Shown here piece by piece: positions 55,582 to 64,000 of a DNA stretch of 64,000 bases. The DNA is from Rhodobacteraceae bacterium Araon29 (GTDB lineage Bacteria > Pseudomonadota > Alphaproteobacteria > Rhodobacterales > Rhodobacteraceae). The stretch lies in assembly GCA_039640505.1 (NCBI GenBank), contig CP046865.1, forward strand, positions 1,789,501 to 1,853,500, given 5' to 3'. Position 1 is the first letter of the stretch. Each line of letters opens with the position of its first letter. The notes beneath the pieces were generated by a model. It was given only the letters and a program-made list of their open reading frames with translations. It ran no database searches and had not been told where the DNA came from. A program made the position numbers and the translations under genes.

Positions 55582-56477
55582 GTGCTGATTCACAGAAAAT
55601 TATCTGCATTGGTAGTGTGCTATGGGATATAATAGGCTCAATTAACGGCTCGCTTTCAAGGGCTTCTGATGTACCAGGGCAAATTAAAATGCTGCCGGGT
55701 GGTGTTGCCTTTAATATTGCACAAAAGCTTAGTTTTCTTGGCTATAAGTCTACGATATTAACAGCGATAGGTGTCGATCAAGCGGGGCAAGGTCTTATCG
55801 ACAAGTGCAATCAAATTGGTCTTGATACCGGATATATTTTTCGCCCCAAAGATTGGCCAACAGATCGCTATATGGCGATAGAAGATGCCGGCGGTGTAGT
55901 GGCGGCAATTGCCGATGCTCATAGCCTTGAAGCAGCCGGGGATCATATTTTACTGCCTCTTAAAGACGGCCGGCTCGGTTCGCTCGTCAATCCGTATGAT
56001 GGAATGATCGTTCTTGATGGCAATTTGTCAGATCATGTTTTGGAAGAGATTTCCATTAGTCCATATTTTGCAGCCTGTGATTTACGTTTGTGTCCTGCTT
56101 CTCCGGGAAAAGGCAAACGGCTCAAGCCCTTTTTTGGACTTAAAAATGCAACTTTTTATTGCAATCTACAGGAAGCAGAGATTTTGTGTGAAGCGGAATT
56201 TAAGAATGCTGAGGTTGCGGTTGCCGGACTTTTGAGTATGGGTGCACAGCGGGCAATCGTAACCCATGGTGGACTGAGTGTTTGTGACGGAAAGGCCCCG
56301 AACAAACCAGTCCTTTATGAGCCACCTAAAATAGAAGTTAAAAGAGTAACCGGAGCCGGCGATACCTTCATGGCTGTACATATTGCAGCAGAAATGGAAA
56401 ACCTTTCAGCTGAAAAGGCATTACAGCAGGCTGTTGAAGCCGCGGCGGCATTCGTGAATGGCAAGGAGAGTGCATGA
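55578..56477 (+). CDS. psuK: PfkB-family kinase, probable pseudouridine kinase
   Basis: The 299-residue protein has ribokinase-family motifs: PGGVAFNIAQKLSFLG (about residues 41-56) and the catalytic VTGAGDTFMA (about residue 258). Its overlap (ATGA) with psuG indicates that it phosphorylates pseudouridine, giving pseudouridine 5'-phosphate. The overlap with the DUF4198 gene suggests a shared transcript, though the functions look unrelated. Confidence 0.85.
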   Translation: MSADSQKIICIGSVLWDIIGSINGSLSRASDVPGQIKMLPGGVAFNIAQKLSFLGYKSTILTAIGVDQAGQGLIDKCNQIGLDTGYIFRPKDWPTDRYMAIEDAGGVVAAIADAHSLEAAGDHILLPLKDGRLGSLVNPYDGMIVLDGNLSDHVLEEISISPYFAACDLRLCPASPGKGKRLKPFFGLKNATFYCNLQEAEILCEAEFKNAEVAVAGLLSMGAQRAIVTHGGLSVCDGKAPNKPVLYEPPKIEVKRVTGAGDTFMAVHIAAEMENLSAEKALQQAVEAAAAFVNGKESA

Positions 56478-57379
56478 TTGAAATTGATGTAAGCCCAGAG
56501 GTGCAAGATGCCTTGGATAACTCAAAACCGGTTGTGGCTTTGGAAAGCACAATTATCACACATGGAATGCCATGGCCTGAAAATAAAAGGGTTGCGTTAA
56601 GAGTAGAAAAATCAGTTCGTGATAACGGTGCCGTTCCTGCAACAATTGCAGTTCTAAATGGGGTGTTGAAAGTTGGCCTTTCTGAACAAGAGATTTCTGA
56701 GCTTGCTGCATCGCAGTCACCGCGCAAGTTGTCTCGTGCTGACTTAGCGATTTGCCTCGCTCAAAAAGCAACTGGAGCAACCACAGTAGCGGCCACTATG
56801 ATCGCAGCTGCAAAGGCTGGTATTTCTGTATTCGCAACTGGCGGTATTGGCGGAGTGCATCGCGGCGCTGAACTTTCATTCGATATTTCGGCTGATTTGC
56901 AAGAATTAGCGCAAACGCCGGTTACTGTTGTGTCGTCCGGATGTAAGGCTATTTTGGACATTCCTAAAACGCTCGAAGTTCTCGAAACACTTGGCGTTCC
57001 AGTTATTGCATATAAACAGGATGAGTTTCCTGCGTTTTGGTCGGCAAAATCAGAATATACAGCGCCGGTTAGAATGGATGACGTCAAAGAGATTGCCGAG
57101 GCGCATCAAATGCGTGCCAAACTAGGTATTTCTGGCGGTCAATTGATTGCTAACCCAATACCTGCAGAAAATGAAATCTCTCTATGTGATATTCAACCGA
57201 TCATAGATGAAGCAATCGAGGACTCTTTGGATAAAAAAATTATAGCCAAAGAAGTCACGCCCTTTTTGCTTTCTCGGATATTTGAGTTAACAGAGGGTGA
57301 ATCATTAACGGCAAATATTGCACTGGTTTTAAATAATTCGCAGTTAGCTGCTAAAATTGCTAAAAATTTTATCAATTGA
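56474..57379 (+). CDS. psuG: Pseudouridine-5'-phosphate glycosidase
   Basis: PsuG splits the C-C bond of pseudouridine 5'-phosphate into uracil and ribose 5-phosphate. The 301-residue protein has the family motifs VALESTIITHGMPWPEN (about residues 20-36), GIGGVHRGAE and VVSSGCKAILDIPKTLE. Paired with psuK, it forms a pseudouridine salvage unit. Confidence 0.95.
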   Translation: MIEIDVSPEVQDALDNSKPVVALESTIITHGMPWPENKRVALRVEKSVRDNGAVPATIAVLNGVLKVGLSEQEISELAASQSPRKLSRADLAICLAQKATGATTVAATMIAAAKAGISVFATGGIGGVHRGAELSFDISADLQELAQTPVTVVSSGCKAILDIPKTLEVLETLGVPVIAYKQDEFPAFWSAKSEYTAPVRMDDVKEIAEAHQMRAKLGISGGQLIANPIPAENEISLCDIQPIIDEAIEDSLDKKIIAKEVTPFLLSRIFELTEGESLTANIALVLNNSQLAAKIAKNFIN

Positions 57380-57462
57380 CAACAATGATTTTGTTTCTGT
57401 TTGCGCAGTCATTGTGTATTCAACTTAATAAGAATAGAGATATTGGCTAAGAGAAGGGTATC

Positions 57463-58170
57463 ATGAATAAACCGTTTCAAGCCACGCCACCTCCTACGCC
57501 TCGAAAGCCTTTATTCTCAGGGCTTCGCAACAGTTTTCTAACGGGCATCGTTGTGATTGCCCCTGTTGGTCTTACCGTATGGCTAATTTGGACGGTAATA
57601 GGTTGGGTAGATGGTTTTGTATTACCTTTTGTTCCCAACTCTTATCAGCCTGAAAATCTCATCAAGCAAATATTTGGCGAAGAGAGCCAGATGAATATCC
57701 GTGGTCTTGGTGTAATATTTTTCTTGGTTTTCACGACCTTTGTGGGGTGGATTGCTAAAGGTGTTATAGGGCGCTTTTTTATTAGAAATGCAGAAACCCT
57801 GGTCCACCGTATGCCAGTGGTTCGTTCAATTTATTCTGGTGTTAAGCAGATTGCTGAAACAGTTTTTGCTCAGTCCGACCGCTCTTTTGAAAAAGCTTGC
57901 CTCGTTGAGTACCCTAGAAAAGGCATTTGGGCCGTTGGTTTCATTTCCACGGTTGCCAAAGGTGAAGTGCAATCAAAAGCGGCGAAAGACAGCCAGTTAT
58001 TGTCTGTTTTTGTGCCGACAACGCCTAACCCTACTTCTGGATTCTTGCTGTTCTTTCCCAAAGAAGATGTCATTCAGTTGGATATGAGTATCGAAGATGC
58101 AGCTAAACTTGTGATATCAGCAGGGCTAGTCTATCCAGATTCCAAATTGGTTTCAGCGAAAAAGAAGTAA
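57463..58170 (+). CDS. DUF502 family membrane protein
   Basis: The 235-residue protein has two membrane segments near residues 25-50 and 80-100 and the DUF502 patterns GIVVIAPVGLTVWLIW, PVVRSIYSGVKQIAET and SVFVPTTPNPTSGFLLF. The function of the family is not known in bacteria. A proline-rich cytoplasmic N-terminus precedes the first helix. Transcribed alone after psuG. Confidence 0.9.
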   Translation: MNKPFQATPPPTPRKPLFSGLRNSFLTGIVVIAPVGLTVWLIWTVIGWVDGFVLPFVPNSYQPENLIKQIFGEESQMNIRGLGVIFFLVFTTFVGWIAKGVIGRFFIRNAETLVHRMPVVRSIYSGVKQIAETVFAQSDRSFEKACLVEYPRKGIWAVGFISTVAKGEVQSKAAKDSQLLSVFVPTTPNPTSGFLLFFPKEDVIQLDMSIEDAAKLVISAGLVYPDSKLVSAKKK

Positions 58171-58283
58171 CTGTTTTATTGTTGGCTCAAAAAGACTTTG
58201 CTCTATTGATATGGAGTAGTCAAGTGCAGCTCAAAACTCCTGTGCGTTTAACTGATTCAATGCCTGTCCATAACTTAAGGGGC

Positions 58284-58400
58284 AAAAAAAACGCCTGCAT
58301 AAAGCAGGCGCTAAGTCATTGAGGCAGGTTTCATACAGGCAAGAAACCTATCGAGCAGTAAGATACGTATACTGCTTTAATCATCACTCTCCAAGTCAAA
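58284..58400 (-). ncRNA. Candidate small RNA with three hairpins and an intrinsic terminator
   Basis: On the minus strand three perfect seven-base stems follow one another: AGCAGTA/TACTGCT (58376-58354), AGGTTTC/GAAACCT (58349-58326) and CGCCTGC/GCAGGCG (58310-58292), the last followed directly by eight T (58291-58284). This is a textbook Rho-independent end. No minus-strand gene ends nearby; the closest ends 700 bases upstream at 59009. The 5' end and promoter were not located, so the start is a guess. Confidence 0.5.
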
Positions 58401-59008
58401 ATTTGATTTTTTTATCTGTTCCAATGGTTGGGTTGCTAAACTTCCATATGGATTTTGTTTAAAGTGAGTTTCTTTTGCCGGTTATTTTATATAGCTAAAG
58501 AGTATCTAGGGCGATTTTTCTGTACGGTTTTTATGAAACGAGACGGTTAGTCATCAATACAATGAGTATTGTTTATTGGTGTATTACCCCACAGCATTTT
58601 GTGTTTTAGCGACAGTATGTTGAGGGAATTTATTTCTCCAAAGACACACTAAGAGTTAATTCGAATTTGGAATTTTATCATCAGTATATGTGAGCCAGCC
58701 TTGAGAGGATCCTAACATTTTTATGGTTCATTTTTTAAAGATCTGAATAAAGAATTTATTGCTTTGGTAAAATAATCGGGTTCTGGGCATTAGCTAATTT
58801 TTTTTGCGAATCGCTTTGAGAATCAAAAATCAAAGGATAGTTGCGAGCTTGCTAAGATGGTTACGCACCCAAGCCTTAGAATAACTCAACCTAAAAAGTC
58901 TAAAGCCAATAATGGCCTAAATAGGTCAGTTGCAGTTTAAGAGCTTATGTGAATAGCGCCTCTTATTGTTTTTATAAATATTAGAAAAGCAAAAGCGCCG
59001 TTTTCTAG
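58401..59008. other. AT-rich stretch without a recognised gene
   Basis: About 600 bases between the candidate small RNA and the XRE-cupin gene. It has no long frame and no tRNA. It should hold the promoter of the candidate RNA and may be the 3' untranslated part of the XRE-cupin transcript. Confidence 0.4.
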
Positions 59009-59632
59009 CTACACAAGCGAAGTCACCCAAAGAATGGTAGCATCATCATCACTGATCGAAATAACGTTATGACCCATACTGCCATCATAATAAGCGCTGT
59101 CCCCTCGGCGCATTTCAATGGGTTCATAAAATTCTGTATAGAGAGTGATAATTCCCGTTAAGACATATAGAAACTCCTCTCCGTCATGACGCACCCATTC
59201 GCCAAACTCTTCAAACCGCCGCGCGCGTATTCGAGCTTGATATGGAAGCATCTTTTTTTGGGTTAGACCTTCACTCAGTAAATCATGTTCATAAGTGGTT
59301 GTTGCGTGGGCTGTCCCCTGCCCTGCTTTTGTGACAATCAATCTGCCGCTGATTTCATTCTTACTAGGTGGCGTGAACAATTGAGGAATAGAAATTTCAA
59401 GCCCAATAGCCAGTTTTTTCAAAGCGTCATATGTCGGTGACATTTGTCCGTTTTCAATTTTCGACAATGTGGATCTGGCAAGCCCGGCTTGTTGCGCGGC
59501 CTGCTCCAAGGTCCAGTTTCGTGCTTTGCGCAAGCTGCGAACACGGGAACCTAGGTTTAGCGGTTCGGCGATTTCTTGCATTCCGCCTTCGCGGGCAATT
59601 CTAATTAAAGATTTTGGATCTTTGGGCGGCAT
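59009..59632 (-). CDS. XRE-family regulator with cupin domain
   Basis: The 207-residue protein has an N-terminal Xre-type helix-turn-helix (VRSLRKARNWTLEQAAQQAG then ARSTLSKIENG) and a C-terminal cupin_2 domain (HDGEEFLYVLTG, RRGDSAYYDGSMGHN). This type (PuuR/SutR-like) senses a small molecule, often an amine or acid, through the cupin. It is divergent from the acyl-CoA synthetase gene, 64 bases apart, and is the natural candidate regulator of it. Confidence 0.88.
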   Translation of the reverse strand: MPPKDPKSLIRIAREGGMQEIAEPLNLGSRVRSLRKARNWTLEQAAQQAGLARSTLSKIENGQMSPTYDALKKLAIGLEISIPQLFTPPSKNEISGRLIVTKAGQGTAHATTTYEHDLLSEGLTQKKMLPYQARIRARRFEEFGEWVRHDGEEFLYVLTGIITLYTEFYEPIEMRRGDSAYYDGSMGHNVISISDDDATILWVTSLV

Positions 59633-59696
59633 AAGTTAGGTATAGGCCTAGACTATTCTGCTTGCAACTTAGGTCATGGGGTTTAGGGGTATTTAA

Positions 59697-61238
59697 ATGC
59701 GGTCAGTTTATGGAAATGGTGATCACCCGCGTTGCCCTGCTCCATTTAATTTGGCGGCCTATGCGTTGTCTTTTGCAGATGTAACTCCGAATAAACCTGC
59801 ATTAATAATGGTTAACTCCGAAAGTGTAACTGAAACTTGGTCATATGGCGCACTTAGGAACGCTGTCTTATCAACTGCATATGGATTTCTTAAAAAGGGT
59901 TTGTGCCCTAGAGATCGCATTTTGCTTCGCCTTGGCAACTCAGTTGAGTTTCCAATTGCATATCTTGCGTCGATTGCCGTTGATTTGGTGCCAGTGCCAA
60001 TTTCATCCCAACTCACAGAGCGTGAAATTGCCGCTGTTATTACAACCATTCAACCCAAGGCAATTTTAACTTCTGGTGAAACAGAAAGCCCAGAACAGAC
60101 AAATGCGGTTCAGATTTCCCACGAAGAACTAAAGGAAATGCAAAAAGAACCTTTGGCGGATTTCGTCTTTGGTGATCCCAACCGCTTAGCCTTTATCGTC
60201 TTTACCTCAGGAACATCTGCCCATCCGCATGCAGTGATGCATGCCCACAGGGCTATTTGGGCGCGGCAAATGATGGTTCGTGACTGGTACCAGTTAAGCG
60301 CAAGTGATCGGCTATTGCACGCTGGAGCGTTTAATTGGACGTTTACACTTGGAACTGGGCTTTTGGACCCTTGGGCAATAGGCGCTACGGCTCTGGTTCC
60401 AGGGGCGAACTCAAGCTTTGATTCTATTCCATATTTGCTTGAGAAATATGATGTCTCGTTATTTGCGGCTGCTCCTGGAGTTTATCGCAGCATCCTCAAA
60501 AATATGTCTAAATTAAATGCACCTTCTTTAAGGCATGGTTTGTGTGCCGGGGAAAAATTACAACCCTCGGTTAGTAAAGCATGGAAGCGCGCAACAGGAA
60601 CAAAAATTTATGAAGCCTTTGGAATGACAGAATGTTCAACTTTTATTTCACACAATCCACGTCTGAACTGTGCCGAGAACACCGTTGGAAAACCCCAAAC
60701 TGGGCGCTCTGTGGCTATATTACCAATCGAAGGTGGTGACCAACCCGTTGGTTTGGGTGAAATTGGAATAATATCTATTGCAACTAATGATAGCGGTATG
60801 ATGCTTGGATATTTAGAGGGCTTAAAATCAGGCTCAGATGTATATCGCGGAAATTGGTTTTTAACCGGCGATATCGGCAAGATGGACGCGGAGGGAACTA
60901 TCACGTATCTGGGGCGAAACGATGACCTGATGAACGCAGGTGGTTTCAAGGTGTCGCCCATTGAAGTTGAAGCCGTGCTGTTAACCCACCATGATGTTTT
61001 ATCAGTTGCGGTCAGTCAGATTGAAGTCAAAAATGACGTGACGATTATTGCTGCATTTTTTTTGGCAAAGTGTGACCTAAAAGAAGATGAATTAAAGATA
61101 TTTGCATCAACCCGGCTTGCGCGATACAAGCAACCAAGAGCGTATTTCCAACTTGAAAGTCTTCCTTACGGACCAAATGGAAAACTTCTTCGCCGTAACC
61201 TAAAACAATTACTAGGACCTTCTAATGATCAGGCTTGA
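59697..61238 (+). CDS. AMP-binding enzyme (acyl-CoA synthetase, benzoate-CoA ligase-like)
   Basis: The 513-residue protein is of the ANL superfamily. Adenylation motifs are FTSGTSAHPHAVMHAH (about residues 169-184), YEAFGMTECS (about residue 305), WFLTGDIG and the C-terminal lysine in PNGKLLRRN. The P-loop-like motif is unusual because the common PKG reads PHA, although the C-terminal catalytic lysine is present. It probably activates an aromatic or short acyl acid to a CoA thioester. The 3' end overlaps the DsbA-family gene by 14 bases. Confidence 0.83.
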   Translation: MRSVYGNGDHPRCPAPFNLAAYALSFADVTPNKPALIMVNSESVTETWSYGALRNAVLSTAYGFLKKGLCPRDRILLRLGNSVEFPIAYLASIAVDLVPVPISSQLTEREIAAVITTIQPKAILTSGETESPEQTNAVQISHEELKEMQKEPLADFVFGDPNRLAFIVFTSGTSAHPHAVMHAHRAIWARQMMVRDWYQLSASDRLLHAGAFNWTFTLGTGLLDPWAIGATALVPGANSSFDSIPYLLEKYDVSLFAAAPGVYRSILKNMSKLNAPSLRHGLCAGEKLQPSVSKAWKRATGTKIYEAFGMTECSTFISHNPRLNCAENTVGKPQTGRSVAILPIEGGDQPVGLGEIGIISIATNDSGMMLGYLEGLKSGSDVYRGNWFLTGDIGKMDAEGTITYLGRNDDLMNAGGFKVSPIEVEAVLLTHHDVLSVAVSQIEVKNDVTIIAAFFLAKCDLKEDELKIFASTRLARYKQPRAYFQLESLPYGPNGKLLRRNLKQLLGPSNDQA

Positions 61239-61890
61239 TATATTTTCTGATCCTGTATGCCCATGGTGTTTTATTGGAAAGCACAATCTTTTTACAGCGC
61301 TCAGTGGCGTTGATGAGGAACTGTTTTCCATTGAGTGGCACCCGTTTCAACTTAATCCGAATATGCCCGAAGGCGGCATGGATCGCCGCGAGTATCTTGA
61401 GACTAAATTTGGTGGAAAAGAGGGGGCAATCCAAGCATATTTGCCCATTGTTGAACATGCAAACGCCACAGGTTTAACCATTAATTTTGAAGCCATTACA
61501 AAAACACCTAACACGCTCAAGGCACAGTGTTTAATCAATTGGGCTAAATTGGAAGGCTGTCAGAATGAGCTGATCCAAGCCTTGTTTGAAGCCTACTTTT
61601 GTCATGGAAAAGATATCGGTGATACCGCGGTATTGATAGATATTGCCGATGAATGCGGGATGAACGCTGATGTGGTCAAACGATTGTTTGCCTCTGGCCA
61701 AGATCAATTGGAAATGCAAGAAAGGGATGCGTCAGCTCGAGACATGGGTGTTCGTGCTGTGCCAACCTTTATTGTCGCCGGTCAGCACGTTGTAAGCGGT
61801 GCGCAATCCGTTGAAATGTGGCAGTCAGTTATTGAGGATATTCAAAAACAACTTGAATCTCAAAGTTCTGAAATGGGCAGATTTGGTTGA
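61225..61890 (+). CDS. DsbA-family oxidoreductase, FrnE-like
   Basis: The 221-residue protein is a thioredoxin fold with a CPWC active site (residues 12-15 in DPVCPWCFIG), a large helical insertion and the cis-proline loop AVPTFIV (about residue 178). No signal peptide is present, so it acts in the cytoplasm as FrnE/2-hydroxychromene-2-carboxylate isomerase-like proteins do. Its overlap with the acyl-CoA synthetase suggests joint expression, possibly in aromatic or glutathione-linked metabolism. Confidence 0.87.
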   Translation: MIRLDIFSDPVCPWCFIGKHNLFTALSGVDEELFSIEWHPFQLNPNMPEGGMDRREYLETKFGGKEGAIQAYLPIVEHANATGLTINFEAITKTPNTLKAQCLINWAKLEGCQNELIQALFEAYFCHGKDIGDTAVLIDIADECGMNADVVKRLFASGQDQLEMQERDASARDMGVRAVPTFIVAGQHVVSGAQSVEMWQSVIEDIQKQLESQSSEMGRFG

Positions 61891-62034
61891 GAAGATTAGG
61901 GCTTCTGGTTTATTGTGGCTTTAAATCCAAAAGATTTGAGCTGAAAAGTATACCGTTGCATGCAGGGGTTGCATAACCCTGAAAATGCTCTAATAGACGC
62001 GAAGAATTGAAACGCAGTATAAGGATAAGGCACT

Positions 62035-63249
62035 ATGAGTAGGATAAAAGTCGATAATCCAGTCGTTGAACTTGACGGAGATGAAATGACCAGAATTATC
62101 TGGGATTTTATCAAGAAAAAACTTATTTTGCCGTATCTTGATGTAGATTTACTGTATTATGATTTGGGCATAGAGGAACGTGATCGCACCAATGATCAAA
62201 TCACGATTGATGCGGCTGAGAAAATAAAAGAAGTCGGCGTGGGTGTGAAGTGCGCAACAATTACGCCTGATGAAGCAAGGGTGGAAGAATTTGGCCTTAA
62301 AAAAATGTGGCGTTCGCCAAATGGGACCATCCGTAATATTCTTGGCGGTGTTGTGTTTCGTCAGCCAATTATCTGTTCAAATGTTCCGCGCCTTGTACCC
62401 GGTTGGACCCAACCGATTGTTATTGGTCGGCACGCCTTTGGAGATCAATATCGCGCCACCGATATGAAATTCCCTGGCCCGGGAACTCTGTCGATGAAGT
62501 TTGTCGGTGAAGATGGTCAGGTGGTTGAGCATGAAGTGTTTCAGGCGCCATCATCAGGTGTTTTCATGTCAATGTACAATCTCGATAATTCGATCATTGA
62601 TTTTGCCCGAGCTTCAATGAACTATGGTCTCAACCTTGGGTGGCCAGTCTACCTATCGACCAAAAACACAATTATGAAACAATATGATGGGCGCTTTATG
62701 GAGCTTTTCCAAAAGGTCTATGAAGAAGAGTTTGAAGATAAGTTTAAAGCCAAAGGTATTCAGTACGAGCATCGCTTGATCGATGACATGGTTGCTTGTG
62801 CGATGAAGTGGAATGGTGGCTTTGTTTGGGCTTGTAAAAATTATGATGGTGATGTGCAGTCGGATACGGTTGCCCAAGGTTTTGGCTCTTTAGGGCTGAT
62901 GACATCCCAGCTTATGACGCCGGATGGGAAGATAGTAGAAGCAGAGGCTGCCCACGGAACAGTAACGCGCCACTATCGCCAGCACCAAAAAGGTGAGGCC
63001 ACCTCTACCAACTCCATTGCCTCTATCTTTGCTTGGACCGGTGGATTAAAGCACCGTGCAAAGCTTGATGAAAATGCACCGCTTTTGAAATTTGCAGCCA
63101 CCTTAGAAGAGGTGATCGTCAAAACTGTGGAAAGCGGTGATATGACCAAAGATCTCGCTCTTTTGGTAGGGCCTGACCAGAAATGGTTGAGCACCATAGG
63201 TTTTCTTGAAAAAGTTGATGAAAATCTGAACGCCGCATTGGGGGGCTAA
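62035..63249 (+). CDS. icd: NADP-dependent isocitrate dehydrogenase
   Basis: This TCA-cycle enzyme makes 2-oxoglutarate and NADPH from isocitrate. The 404-residue protein is the eukaryote-like homodimeric type: [16 protein letters not shown] (about residues 11-26), [12 protein letters not shown], the metal site [20 protein letters not shown] and [16 protein letters not shown]. An AAGGATAAGG site precedes the ATG. Monocistronic, followed by a two-way hairpin. Confidence 0.97.
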   Translation: MSRIKVDNPVVELDGDEMTRIIWDFIKKKLILPYLDVDLLYYDLGIEERDRTNDQITIDAAEKIKEVGVGVKCATITPDEARVEEFGLKKMWRSPNGTIRNILGGVVFRQPIICSNVPRLVPGWTQPIVIGRHAFGDQYRATDMKFPGPGTLSMKFVGEDGQVVEHEVFQAPSSGVFMSMYNLDNSIIDFARASMNYGLNLGWPVYLSTKNTIMKQYDGRFMELFQKVYEEEFEDKFKAKGIQYEHRLIDDMVACAMKWNGGFVWACKNYDGDVQSDTVAQGFGSLGLMTSQLMTPDGKIVEAEAAHGTVTRHYRQHQKGEATSTNSIASIFAWTGGLKHRAKLDENAPLLKFAATLEEVIVKTVESGDMTKDLALLVGPDQKWLSTIGFLEKVDENLNAALGG

Positions 63250-63259
63250 ATTAAAAGTA

Positions 63260-63291
63260 ATTTAGCGCGGATATTTCAATTCGCGCTAAAT
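63260..63291. terminator. Two-way hairpin between icd and the amidotransferase gene
   Basis: ATTTAGCGCG and CGCGCTAAAT form a perfect ten-base stem with a twelve-base loop. It sits eleven bases after the icd stop and includes the stop codon of the convergent gene. The A/T-rich stem ends provide T-rich stretches in both directions, so it can serve both genes. Confidence 0.7.
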
Positions 63292-64000
63292 AAGCTTCTG
63301 AATAAATACATCTTTTTGGTCAAAAGTGCAAAAAGAATTACTTTCCATTTTTGTCCATCCATTGTGATTTTCATCAAATGGTTCCGAAACAATCGCCCAA
63401 CTATCTTTTCGCTTATATCTGCGGTAATATATTGATGGCGCCCAACGGTCAGATGCATACCGCACAGCATATAGCTTTTTGCCATCTGAAAAGGTAATAG
63501 ATAGGCGAAGATGCGGCGTGATAGGCGAGAGCTGTTCAAAAAGTTTAACCGTTTTGGCAATGGCCTCTCTGGGATTATTGTCCAGCCCCTGCCCCAAAGC
63601 GTTTAGAAAAAAGGCCTCGCTATCGGTTGCGCCTTTGCGGTGTTTATAAAGAGCATCCGGAATCAACATATCTGCCTTTTTTCGCACCTGTTCAAACCCA
63701 CCGATTAGTCCATTGTGCATAAAGCTCCAGTTATCTACCACAAAGGGATGACAATTATTTCGACTAATTGCGGTTCCTGTGGACGCACGGACATGAGCAA
63801 GAAAGAGATGAGATTGAACTTGATTTGCAAAAGATCTGAGGTTCACATCTGACCAGGCTGGATGCGCGTCTTTATAAAGTCCCGGTTCGGCCCGTTTGCC
63901 GTACCAAGCAATGCCGAAACCATCACCGTTTAAGCTTGCCTTACCTTCATCAGCCGCCCTACTTTGCTCAATTAAAGAATGTTCTGGAGCGCTTAGGATG
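63286..64000 (-). CDS. Class II glutamine amidotransferase (YafJ-like), 5' end outside window
   Basis: About 238 codons are present. The reading from the window edge is ILSAPEHSLIEQSRAADEG, then GDGFGIAWYGKR, AHVRASTG, NCHPF, WSFMHNGLIGGF and DSEAFFLNALG, the core of N-terminal-nucleophile glutamine amidotransferases of the YafJ/DUG3 type. The catalytic N-terminal cysteine is outside the window. Family members are linked to glutathione or amino acid turnover; the substrate is unknown. Confidence 0.88.
   Translation of the reverse strand, partial: ILSAPEHSLIEQSRAADEGKASLNGDGFGIAWYGKRAEPGLYKDAHPAWSDVNLRSFANQVQSHLFLAHVRASTGTAISRNNCHPFVVDNWSFMHNGLIGGFEQVRKKADMLIPDALYKHRKGATDSEAFFLNALGQGLDNNPREAIAKTVKLFEQLSPITPHLRLSITFSDGKKLYAVRYASDRWAPSIYYRRYKRKDSWAIVSEPFDENHNGWTKMESNSFCTFDQKDVFIQKLI

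Noticed and set aside
62020-62034. Possible tRNA or structured RNA before icd
   Set aside because: The 144-base gap has a short GGGTT-GCAT-AACCC repeat further upstream but no tRNA arms or other RNA motif.
1-64000. CRISPR arrays, tRNA or rRNA genes, or a complete prophage
   Set aside because: No regularly spaced repeats, no TTCRA-type tRNA arms in the gaps, no rRNA sequence and no structural phage genes were seen.

Overview
The window looks like a chromosomal segment of a fairly low-GC member of the Roseobacter group (Rhodobacteraceae, Alphaproteobacteria). The evidence is the aerobic cobalamin (cob) gene order, an alphaproteobacterial LexA box (GTTC-N7-GTTC) in front of uvrA, a class II DAHP synthase, the gene order yicC-gmk-gamma carbonic anhydrase, and a GlxA-type AraC regulator beside a liv transporter. 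The species cannot be named from sequence alone.

Layout. 1-12.3 kb: aerobic vitamin B12 synthesis. A minus-strand series (DUF1636, cobW, cobN, cobG, cobH, cobI, cobJ, cobL) lies behind one cobalamin riboswitch, cobO-cobQ run the other way, and cobK sits on the opposite strand exactly in the gap between cobJ and cobL. 12.3-19.1 kb: a serine hydrolase, an MFS permease, glucokinase and SOS-controlled uvrA. 19.1-24.9 kb: a decayed mobile region in which an IS66-type element is split by an MmeI-like restriction-modification gene (itself broken by a stop codon) and a zinc-ribbon gene fragment; the right IS end cuts a frameshifted membrane-protein gene.

25.6-33.6 kb: the most unusual part. Seven tightly packed plus-strand genes, visibly richer in G+C than their surroundings, encode a VioB/RebD-type ferritin-like protein, a nucleoside-phosphorylase-like protein, a protein with uracil-DNA-glycosylase-like motifs and cysteine pairs, two paralogous proteins of unknown family, a calcineurin-like metallophosphoesterase and a probable beta-propeller protein. 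A 20-codon ORF stands directly in front. I know of no described system with this set. A ZIP-like membrane protein follows on the other strand.

34.5-48 kb: a branched-chain amino acid ABC transporter (livKGFHM, with a hairpin after livK), a GlxA-type regulator, DAHP synthase, a PAS protein, yicC-gmk-carbonic anhydrase-PLP lyase, and an amine oxidase-like flavoprotein. 48-50.2 kb: a second small scar (serine recombinase tail, winged-helix gene, LuxR solo). 50.7-64 kb: a lipoprotein esterase, tsf-rpsB with a structured leader, HupE/UreJ plus DUF4198, psuK-psuG, DUF502, a candidate small RNA, an XRE-cupin regulator, an acyl-CoA synthetase with a DsbA-family protein, icd and the 3' part of a class II glutamine amidotransferase. 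No tRNA, rRNA or CRISPR array was seen.
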